A DNA stretch of 21,299 nt from SHLJ01 sp041618535 (GTDB lineage: Bacteria > Bacteroidota > Bacteroidia > Flavobacteriales > Flavobacteriaceae): positions 1 to 21,299 of the forward strand of contig JBFKFP010000033.1 of NCBI GenBank assembly GCA_041618535.1, written 5' to 3'. The notes beneath the pieces were generated by a model. It was not told the origin of the DNA, did not search any database, and saw only the letters and a program-made list of their open reading frames with translations. Of the stretch, positions 15,779 through 21,299 are shown piece after piece (the first letter of the stretch is position 1; each line of letters begins with the position of its first letter). A program made the position numbers and the translations under genes.

Positions 15779-16837
15779 ATGAATATTCGTATTACCGGAA
15801 TGGGAAGTTATATTCCTGAATTGATTGAGCGCAATGAGGATTTTCATAAACATGAATTTATGAACATTGACGGCTCGGATATCGATTATCCCAATGAGGT
15901 TATAGTTGAAAAATTTAAGGCCATTACCGGCATTGCTGAAAGACGGTATGCCAAATCACATCTTACCTCTTCAGACCTGGGTGTTTTTGCTGCTGAAAAG
16001 GCCATTGATGATGCGAAGATCGATCCCGAGGAGCTGGACTATATCATCGTTGCCCACAATTTCGGGGATGTAAAGGCGAATGCAATCCAGAGTGACCTGC
16101 TGCCTTGTTTGGCTTCGAGGATCAAGCATAGTTTAAGGATTAAAAACCCATCCTGCGTGGCCTATGATATTTTATTCGGCTGCCCCGGCTGGATTGAGGG
16201 CGTTATTCAGGCACAGGCATTTATTAAGTCTGGAATGGCTAAGAAATGCCTTGTAATAGGAACTGAAACCCTCTCCCGGGTTGTGGATAAACACGACAGG
16301 GACTCCATGATCTATTCAGATGGTGCAGGAGCTGCTGTTATTGAAGCCACTGAAGAGGAAGGAGGAATACTGGCTCATGAGTCAGCTTCGTTCACATATG
16401 ACGAGGCTTATTACCTTTTCTTCGGAAAGTCTAACAACAAAGACCTCTGCCCCGACACCCGATACATCAAAATGCATGGCAGGAAGATCTATGAATTCGC
16501 CCTTAACAATGTTCCCAAGGCCATGAAGATCTGTCTCGATAAAAGCGGGATAGATATTTCCGAAGTGAAAAAAGTATTGATACACCAGGCCAATGAGAAA
16601 ATGGATGAGGCCATTATCAAACGATTTTATCGACTATACAAAACACCGGCGCCCGATGACATTATGCCGATGAGCATTCGCAAGCTGGGTAATAGCTCGG
16701 TGGCAACGGTCCCAACCTTATTCGACCTTATATTAAAACAAGAACTCAATGGCCACAAACTCACCAAAGGTGACGTGATCATCTTCGCCAGTGTGGGGGC
16801 AGGCATGCATATCAATGCCATAGTTTACAGATATTAA
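15779..16837 (+). CDS. 3-oxoacyl-ACP synthase III (KAS III)-family condensing enzyme
   Basis: A 352-residue thiolase-fold enzyme with the complete KAS III catalytic triad: Cys135 in FGCPGW (bases 16181-16183), His269 in IHQANEKM (16583-16585) and Asn305 in GNSSVATVP (16691-16693). The N-terminus ITGMGSYIPE, the arm with ITGIAERRYA, and YSDGAGAAVIE are family landmarks. Members join an acyl-CoA starter to malonyl-ACP or a second acyl group. It is longer than the usual FabH (~320 residues) and has CPGW in place of ACAGF at the active-site Cys. It is therefore probably a specialised paralogue rather than the housekeeping FabH. It heads a tight unit with a methyltransferase-like gene 5 bases downstream and two glycosyltransferases, which suggests a dedicated lipid or polyketide-like product. 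The acyl substrate cannot be read from the sequence. Confidence 0.88.
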   Translation: MNIRITGMGSYIPELIERNEDFHKHEFMNIDGSDIDYPNEVIVEKFKAITGIAERRYAKSHLTSSDLGVFAAEKAIDDAKIDPEELDYIIVAHNFGDVKANAIQSDLLPCLASRIKHSLRIKNPSCVAYDILFGCPGWIEGVIQAQAFIKSGMAKKCLVIGTETLSRVVDKHDRDSMIYSDGAGAAVIEATEEEGGILAHESASFTYDEAYYLFFGKSNNKDLCPDTRYIKMHGRKIYEFALNNVPKAMKICLDKSGIDISEVKKVLIHQANEKMDEAIIKRFYRLYKTPAPDDIMPMSIRKLGNSSVATVPTLFDLILKQELNGHKLTKGDVIIFASVGAGMHINAIVYRY

Positions 16838-16842
16838 TAAGT

Positions 16843-17367
16843 ATGTACGAGGGTAAATTCCCGCATAAAAGATACCGGCTGACCCTCGACTTTCTGAAGG
16901 AACATATCCCTACAAAATACAAAATCCTCGACCTGGGCGTAAGTAACCCCCTTTCCGATCGGATGAAGACGGCCGGATATGCAGTTGAGAACACCAATGG
17001 AGAGGACCTCGACCTGGATCCAAGCGCCATAGCCAATTCCGAAGCTCAGGTAATTACTGCATTTGAAATATTCGAACACCTGCTCTCACCATTTACCGTC
17101 CTTTCCTCTATTAAGGCAAAAAAGCTCGTGGCCAGTGTGCCGCTCAGACTGTGGTTCTCACCGGCTTACCGGAGTAAAACAGATTTACGCGACAGGCACT
17201 TTCATGAATTCGAAGACTGGCAATTCGACTGGCTGCTTGAAAAGGCAGGTTGGGAGATCAAGGCGAGTAAGAAATGGACCAATCCAACAAAAAAAATTGG
17301 ATTCAGGCCATTGTTGCGCTGGCTTGTTCCGCGATACTATATCGTTTATGCTGAACGCCGCACATGA
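16843..17367 (+). CDS. Small SAM-dependent methyltransferase-like protein
   Basis: A 174-residue protein with a class I methyltransferase-like core. The first strand and SAM loop read KILDLGVSNPLSD (residues ~27-39). ENTNGEDLDLD is at ~49-59, and VITAFEIFEHLLSPF at ~70-84 corresponds to the post-motif II FEVFEHL pattern of Methyltransf_11-type enzymes. A late element follows with HFHEFEDWQFDWLLEKAGWEI. The loop after DLG lacks the usual GxG glycines, so cofactor binding is likely but not proven. The protein is short for the family and has no obvious extra substrate domain. The gene starts 5 bases after the KAS III stop and its TGA overlaps the next ATG (ATGA), which indicates translational coupling with the first glycosyltransferase. 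Substrate unknown; an O-methyltransferase or a non-catalytic partner are both possible. Confidence 0.7.
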   Translation: MYEGKFPHKRYRLTLDFLKEHIPTKYKILDLGVSNPLSDRMKTAGYAVENTNGEDLDLDPSAIANSEAQVITAFEIFEHLLSPFTVLSSIKAKKLVASVPLRLWFSPAYRSKTDLRDRHFHEFEDWQFDWLLEKAGWEIKASKKWTNPTKKIGFRPLLRWLVPRYYIVYAERRT

Positions 17368-18218
17368 CAATAGGCATCGTAATACCGGTTCATAACGAGG
17401 AGGAGTTCATCAGAAAAACACTCGACTCACTGCTTAGCCAGTCCCATTTACCGGATAAAATCGTGATTGTCGATGATCATTCAACAGATCGTTCTGCAGA
17501 GATCATCAGAGAAGTTGAGACGAAGAGCGAGCGGGTAAAATACATCTACCATACATCCAAACCTGAACATAGCCCGGGTGGTAAAGTGGTGGAAGCTTTT
17601 CTGGCGGGAATGAAATCATTGAATGATCGTTACGATATTATCTGCAAGTTTGATGGTGATCTGGTCTTTCCCGGGAATTATCTTGAGTCCCTTGTTGACC
17701 ATTATAAAAAGAACCCCTCGCTCGGTATGGTGGGGGGTATTTGCTATGTTGAAAAAAACGGCACATGGGTAAGAGAAAAGATTACCGGAAAAGATCATAT
17801 CAGGGGGGCACTTAAATCCTACCGATGGAAATGTTATAAGGATATTGGCGGATTAAACCCTGCGTTCGGATGGGATACGATTGATGAGCTTTTAGCTGAA
17901 TATCATGGCTGGTGTTACAACGTGGATGAAACCCTTATTGTGAAGCACCTCAAACCTACTGCCACACGCTATATTCCGTCAAGCGGGATCGATCAGGGAA
18001 GAGCCTTTTATACTATGAGATTAGGATCCTTACTTGCATTAATAAGAGGGCTGGTGCAAACTTTTAGAAAACGACAACCATCCTGGTTTAGGTTAATCTT
18101 AAAGGGCTATCTTATAGCGAAGCGCGAAAACACTCCATTTATGGTCACCTCTGAAGAGGGAAGATTTATAAGAAGGCGGCAATGGCGTTCAATCAGAAAA
18201 TCGATATTAAGATTGTGA
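17364..18218 (+). CDS. Family 2 glycosyltransferase (first of tandem pair)
   Basis: A 284-residue GT-A fold glycosyltransferase. The nucleotide-sugar domain begins at residue 2 (IGIVIPVHNEEEFI), with VDDHSTD at ~37-42 and a metal-binding FDGD at 96-99. The acceptor-side region has FGWDTIDELLAEYHGW (~169-183), and a KHLKP motif is at ~194-198. A basic, moderately hydrophobic C-terminus follows (LLALIRGLVQTFRKR), which could sit at the membrane surface; there is no full transmembrane helix of polytopic type. It probably transfers a sugar from a nucleotide-sugar donor to a lipid or glycan acceptor. Its ATG overlaps the methyltransferase stop by 4 bases, and the second glycosyltransferase begins in its own stop codon. 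Donor and acceptor are unknown. Confidence 0.9.
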   Translation: MTIGIVIPVHNEEEFIRKTLDSLLSQSHLPDKIVIVDDHSTDRSAEIIREVETKSERVKYIYHTSKPEHSPGGKVVEAFLAGMKSLNDRYDIICKFDGDLVFPGNYLESLVDHYKKNPSLGMVGGICYVEKNGTWVREKITGKDHIRGALKSYRWKCYKDIGGLNPAFGWDTIDELLAEYHGWCYNVDETLIVKHLKPTATRYIPSSGIDQGRAFYTMRLGSLLALIRGLVQTFRKRQPSWFRLILKGYLIAKRENTPFMVTSEEGRFIRRRQWRSIRKSILRL

Positions 18219-19078
18219 GGGTTTATATTGTCATGCCGGTTCATAATGAAGAGGCCGTTCTTGAGAAGAGCCTCGAGAGCCTGGTTAAACAGGACAGGTG
18301 TCCCGATCAGCTCGTCGTAGTTGATGACAACTCAACAGATAACAGCTTTGAAATCATTGAACGCTATGCCGGGAATCATGAATGGATAAAATCGGTAAAG
18401 CTTAAATCCGGACCGGGGCATCTTCCGGGCGAAAAGGTGATCAAGGCCTTTCAGGCAGGGTTTGAGCAGCTCGATAATAATTTTGAATTGGTCTGTAAAT
18501 TCGATGCGGATATTGTTTTTCCGTCTGATTATCTCAGAAAGCTGGTTGAGGAATTCAATCGTAATCCGAAGTTGGGTGTCTCCGGGGGACTGCCTATGAT
18601 TGAAATTAACGGAGAATGGGTATTTGAGGATATCGCCTCTGTAAATCATGTCAGGGGTCCCGTTAAGGCATACAGGAAACAATGTTTTGAAGCAATTGAC
18701 GGACTGAAAGCCTCCATAGGCTGGGACACTATCGATGTGCTGCTCGCAAGATTCAACGGCTGGGAAGTTAAGACCATCCCCGGCCTTTATGTCAAACATC
18801 TTAAACCCACCGGAAAGACCTACAGCAGATCGGCAAGATTGCTCCAGGGCAAGGCTCTTTACAGAATGCGTTACGGTTGGGTTATATCCCTTCTGGCTTT
18901 GGCTAAAGGTGCTGTAAAACGAAGACAATTTCAGTTCTTTGTTAATGGGATCCAGGGCTACTGGAACGCCTGGGCAGGTAATGATAGTTTTCTGGTAAGC
19001 GAGGCTGAGGGTAAATTCATCAGGTCTTACCGATGGAAAAACATCCTGAATAAATTCGGATTCAGGAAAAATCATTGA
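18215..19078 (+). CDS. Family 2 glycosyltransferase (second of tandem pair), GTG start
   Basis: A 287-residue paralogue of the preceding gene. From GTG 18215 it reads MRVYIVMPVHNEE and aligns without gaps to the first copy (MTIGIVIPVHNEE) over the first 110 residues, about half of them identical by hand count. Both copies have the metal motif at the same position (FDAD, 96-99), plus WDTIDVLLARFNGW and KHLKPTGKTY. An upstream in-frame ATG at 18182 would add 11 residues and a 37-base overlap. The GTG instead gives a 4-base GTGA overlap, matching the ATGA overlap one gene earlier, so GTG is preferred. The pair looks like a duplication that diverged in specificity, adding two sugars in sequence or acting as a complex. 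Its last 17 bases overlap the 3' end of the convergent alcohol dehydrogenase gene. Confidence 0.88.
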   Translation: MRVYIVMPVHNEEAVLEKSLESLVKQDRCPDQLVVVDDNSTDNSFEIIERYAGNHEWIKSVKLKSGPGHLPGEKVIKAFQAGFEQLDNNFELVCKFDADIVFPSDYLRKLVEEFNRNPKLGVSGGLPMIEINGEWVFEDIASVNHVRGPVKAYRKQCFEAIDGLKASIGWDTIDVLLARFNGWEVKTIPGLYVKHLKPTGKTYSRSARLLQGKALYRMRYGWVISLLALAKGAVKRRQFQFFVNGIQGYWNAWAGNDSFLVSEAEGKFIRSYRWKNILNKFGFRKNH

Positions 19079-20105
19079 TCACCACAACTCCATGCTCGTT
19101 CCATGAATTCATCTCTGGTAACATTCTAGCTGCTTCTTCCAGATGAATGGTCTTTGTTACCAACTTTGCCGGGTCAAGCAGATCTTTTTCTATCATCTTG
19201 AACACACGGTCGTACCGATGCGCCTGCATGCCATGGCTACCGATGATCTCGAGTTCATGTGCAAGCACAAGATCCATCGGGATCTTTATTTCAGAGTCCT
19301 CAAGGGTCATCAATCCAACCTGGACATGCTTTCCTCGTTTTCTTAAACTTTGAAGAGAATTTAATGCTGTTTCTCCGCTTCCGAAGGCATCAATGGAAAC
19401 ATTTGCACCACCCTTACTGCAGTACATAATTTTACCAACCAGATCAGGTTCGTCATTGGCGTTGATAGAATGATCGGCTCCCAGCCTTGTAGCGATCTTC
19501 AATGCTTTCTCATCGATATCAACAGCAATTACCTTCGCTCCCAGTGCCTTGGCGATCATTACAGCGGAAAGCCCTACTCCACCACAACCATGCACAGCCA
19601 GTGTTTGCCCCTCTTTGAGACCGGCCTGGTCTACCACTGCCCTGAAAGCCGTGATGAAACGGCATCCGAGGGATGCTGCCGCTTCGTTTGAAATATATTC
19701 CGGGACCCGGACAAGATTGGTGTCTGCATAATCAATTCGAACGCGCTCTGCGAAAGAACCCCAGTGGGTAAAACCCGGTTGAGACTGGTTGTCACAAACC
19801 TGCTCATTCCCTGATTGGCATTCCCCGCAGCTGCCACATCCGCAAACAAAAGGCAGGGTTACCCTTTCACCAATTTCAAAGTTTTGAATGAATCGTCCTT
19901 TTTCGACAATTCGGCCCACGATCTCATGCCCGGGTACGTGAGGCAAACGGATACCAGGATCATGGCCCATCCATCCGTGCCAGTCGCTGCGGCACATCCC
20001 GGTCGCCAAAACCTCTAAAACAACTCCCTCATCCGTAGGAACAGGATCCGGCAGATCCCGTAATTGAGGCTCAGCCTGAAAACTTTCGTATATAATCGCT
20101 TTCAC
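19062..20105 (-). CDS. Zinc-dependent medium-chain alcohol dehydrogenase, GTG start
   Basis: A 347-residue MDR-family dehydrogenase. The catalytic zinc ligands are Cys38 (GMCRSDWHGW) and His60-Glu61 (PHVPGHE), with a further Cys in LGCRFITAF. The structural zinc lobe has four cysteines with the C-x2-C-x2-C-x7-C spacing (residues 90, 93, 96, 104). The Rossmann motif is GCGGVGL followed by VIAVDIDEKAL, where the Asp after the second strand favours NAD over NADP. It would oxidise an alcohol or reduce an aldehyde; the substrate is unknown. An in-frame ATG at 20132 lies inside the upstream channel gene. GTG at 20105 comes two bases after that gene's stop and gives MKAIIYESF, the normal family start, so it is chosen. 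Probably co-transcribed with the bestrophin gene. Confidence 0.93.
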   Translation of the reverse strand: MKAIIYESFQAEPQLRDLPDPVPTDEGVVLEVLATGMCRSDWHGWMGHDPGIRLPHVPGHEIVGRIVEKGRFIQNFEIGERVTLPFVCGCGSCGECQSGNEQVCDNQSQPGFTHWGSFAERVRIDYADTNLVRVPEYISNEAAASLGCRFITAFRAVVDQAGLKEGQTLAVHGCGGVGLSAVMIAKALGAKVIAVDIDEKALKIATRLGADHSINANDEPDLVGKIMYCSKGGANVSIDAFGSGETALNSLQSLRKRGKHVQVGLMTLEDSEIKIPMDLVLAHELEIIGSHGMQAHRYDRVFKMIEKDLLDPAKLVTKTIHLEEAARMLPEMNSWNEHGVVVINDFS

Positions 20106-20107
20106 GG

Positions 20108-21211
20108 CTAAAGAACAATATGGTTTTTCCACTCATAGGGAGAGGGAATATCGGTATCGTCTATCAACTGACGAATATCGATCTCGATTCCACGGCTCAG
20201 ATCGGTTATTGGCACATCGTTCGGACCACCCTCGAAGGGATTTTCCGTATTCTCACCAATAGCCTCCATAGTATGAAACACCCACGCGATTAAGGCGCTG
20301 AACGGGACGGAGAACCACACAAATTTCCGCGCCATAAACTCCTGTACCTGGTGAATAAGCGAACTGCGTACATCATGCATTTCCAGTTCTACTAATATGC
20401 GGTCACCTATTATTTCAAATTCCTCCATAATTCCAAAGGGAACCAGCAGGATAAAAACCCAGACGAATATATAGTTCAGAGTGGCAAACTGCCTGGGGTA
20501 GGGAAAATTTTTGATCCTTTCGCTTTTTCCCTGAAGTGTATAGAATTCAACCAACATATTCTTCATTTCCATATGTCTGAAATCTTCTATTAATCCCTGC
20601 TGAAGTAATTCTTTTAAACGCCTCGATTGAATTCCTAAAATCTGGGACGGTTTGTTTCCTTTAACGGAAATTTCTTTATAATCCTTCTCAGGCAAATAAG
20701 GTCTGATGGCTTCCTCAAGAGGAATTGTATCCTCGAGAATGGTATATGACCTCTCCCTGAATTCCTTGTTAGATCGGCCGCTTTTCAAATGCATTTCCCA
20801 TGGCTTATCCTGCCTTAGCATATAGCGCAGGGCGGTTAACCAGGCCACATGCCTGTGTACCAGTTCACGGTGAATTTCCTTGAGTTGCCCTTCTCCTATT
20901 TTCCTTTCCGCATGGTCGTTGGTAATAAAATCCTTAACCATGATGGTCCATGACCTGGAGGCGTTGACTATCCCGCCCCAGATTTTCCTGGCCTCCCATA
21001 AACGATCGTAAGATGCATTGTTCTTAAAACTCACAATAAAAGCGACCGCCGTCCCCAAAACACCTAAAGGCAACCAGGGTACATGTAACCATTTCCAATG
21101 CAAGACGTCAAAAAGAATAACGGGGATAAGAGCCAGAAGAAAAAACAAAAAAATGTGGCGCCTGGTCCACTTCAAAACTCCAATAATGGGAAAAATACGG
21201 CGAGTATACAT
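20108..21211 (-). CDS. Bestrophin-family ion channel-like membrane protein
   Basis: A 367-residue protein of the bacterial bestrophin (YneE) family. The N-terminus has two close hydrophobic segments (HIFLFFLLALIPVILFDVL and LPLGVLGTAVAFIVSF). They are followed by the conserved FKNNASYDRLWEARKIWGGIVNASRSW. A helical cytosolic region comes next, then a second membrane pair around NYIFVWVFILLVPFGIMEEF and WFSVPFSALIAWVFHTMEAIGENTENPF. The C-terminal NDVPITDLSRGIEIDIRQLI is characteristic. Bacterial homologues form pentameric channels, reported as anion or cation selective depending on the member. The long charged insert at residues ~110-210 is likely cytosolic. It heads a two-gene unit with the alcohol dehydrogenase, two bases apart. 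Confidence 0.88.
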   Translation of the reverse strand: MYTRRIFPIIGVLKWTRRHIFLFFLLALIPVILFDVLHWKWLHVPWLPLGVLGTAVAFIVSFKNNASYDRLWEARKIWGGIVNASRSWTIMVKDFITNDHAERKIGEGQLKEIHRELVHRHVAWLTALRYMLRQDKPWEMHLKSGRSNKEFRERSYTILEDTIPLEEAIRPYLPEKDYKEISVKGNKPSQILGIQSRRLKELLQQGLIEDFRHMEMKNMLVEFYTLQGKSERIKNFPYPRQFATLNYIFVWVFILLVPFGIMEEFEIIGDRILVELEMHDVRSSLIHQVQEFMARKFVWFSVPFSALIAWVFHTMEAIGENTENPFEGGPNDVPITDLSRGIEIDIRQLIDDTDIPSPYEWKNHIVL

Positions 21212-21214
21212 CTT

Positions 21215-21242
21215 AGATTTTTGGTATAAGATACAAAAATCT
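21215..21242. repeat. Inverted repeat in divergent promoter region upstream of the bestrophin gene
   Basis: AGATTTTTGGTAT (21215-21227) and ATACAAAAATCT (21231-21242) are reverse complements over 12 positions, with one extra G bulged in the left arm and a 3-base centre. Each arm contains GATTTTTG, a one-mismatch -7 box, on opposite strands. The element could be an operator, or simply two facing promoters. Confidence 0.4.
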
Positions 21243-21264
21243 CAATCTGCGTTAATAGGACAAA
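21234..21264 (-). promoter_or_regulatory. Candidate promoter of the bestrophin-dehydrogenase unit
   Basis: On the minus strand a -33 TTTG (21264-21261) is followed after 19 bases by GATTTTTG (21241-21234), one mismatch from TAnnTTTG. The -7 box ends 22 bases before the ATG at 21211. Both spacings fit Bacteroidota promoters. Confidence 0.5.
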
Positions 21265-21299
21265 ATGGCTTCTATCTTCGACTTAACTTTACCAGTGCT
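21265..21299 (+). CDS. Possible start of a divergent gene (3' partial)
   Basis: An ATG at 21265 opens a frame reading MASIFDLTLPV that runs off the window end without a stop. It faces away from the bestrophin gene. A one-mismatch -7 box (GATTTTTG, 21216-21223) lies 41 bases upstream. Only eleven codons are visible, so the product cannot be recognised and the call rests on position and spacing alone. Confidence 0.35.
   Translation, partial: MASIFDLTLPV

Noticed and set aside
18332..19075. 247-residue minus-strand open frame opposite the second glycosyltransferase
   Set aside because: The plus strand encodes a clear GT2 protein homologous to its neighbour; the antisense frame has no recognisable domain or promoter.
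1..21299. Mobile elements, phage genes, CRISPR arrays, tRNA or rRNA genes
   Set aside because: No transposase or integrase motifs, no spaced repeat arrays and no tRNA/rRNA-like sequence were seen on either strand; gaps are too short for rRNA.

Overview
The window looks like a stretch of Bacteroidota chromosome, most likely Flavobacteriia (marine Flavobacteriaceae-like). The support is a set of lineage features rather than one marker. Start codons lack purine-rich Shine-Dalgarno sequences, and several upstream regions carry the Bacteroidota -7 box TAnnTTTG. There is a DUF4136-type lipoprotein, a bestrophin-family channel and an alpha-2-macroglobulin-like protein carrying a SusC-style carboxypeptidase-regulatory domain. 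The gene order hpt/adk-obg next to purK-purE also fits. Coding density is very high: the longest gap between genes is about 230 bases. I see no mobile element, CRISPR array, tRNA or rRNA.

Layout. (i) 1-4235 (+): the C-terminal ~1410 residues of a large alpha-2-macroglobulin-family protein, cut by the window edge. (ii) 6954-4241 (-): a probable three-gene operon of a hypoxanthine phosphoribosyltransferase-adenylate kinase fusion, the ribosome-associated GTPase Obg, and a DUF4136 lipoprotein. (iii) 7079-8748 (+): purK and purE, divergent from (ii) across a promoter region holding a perfect 9-bp inverted repeat and closed by a hairpin terminator. Regions (ii) and (iii) put purine salvage and de novo IMP synthesis back to back. 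(iv) 8952-11878 (+): a Dcp-type M3 metallopeptidase, an ECF sigma factor, and an 86-residue protein with an anti-sigma-like zinc motif. (v) 12708-11875 (-): a UbiA-superfamily-like membrane protein whose first Asp-rich motif is lost, divergent from (vi) gcvP (12826-15672, +), the glycine decarboxylase P protein. (vii) 15779-19078 (+): a tight four-gene unit of a KAS III-like condensing enzyme, a small SAM methyltransferase-like protein and two tandem paralogous family-2 glycosyltransferases, with 4-nt stop/start overlaps at its last two junctions. (viii) 21211-19062 (-): a bestrophin-like channel and a zinc alcohol dehydrogenase, converging on (vii). (ix) 21265-end (+): the possible start of another gene.

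Most of the window is housekeeping. The best candidate for an undescribed system is the KAS III/methyltransferase/twin-glycosyltransferase unit in (vii), which looks like a small acyl-glycan or glycolipid pathway of unknown product. Next come the sigma factor with its candidate cytosolic zinc anti-sigma protein, and the UbiA-like protein with a broken active site. Several starts were corrected: purK at 7079, dcp at 8952, the second glycosyltransferase at GTG 18215, and the alcohol dehydrogenase at GTG 20105.
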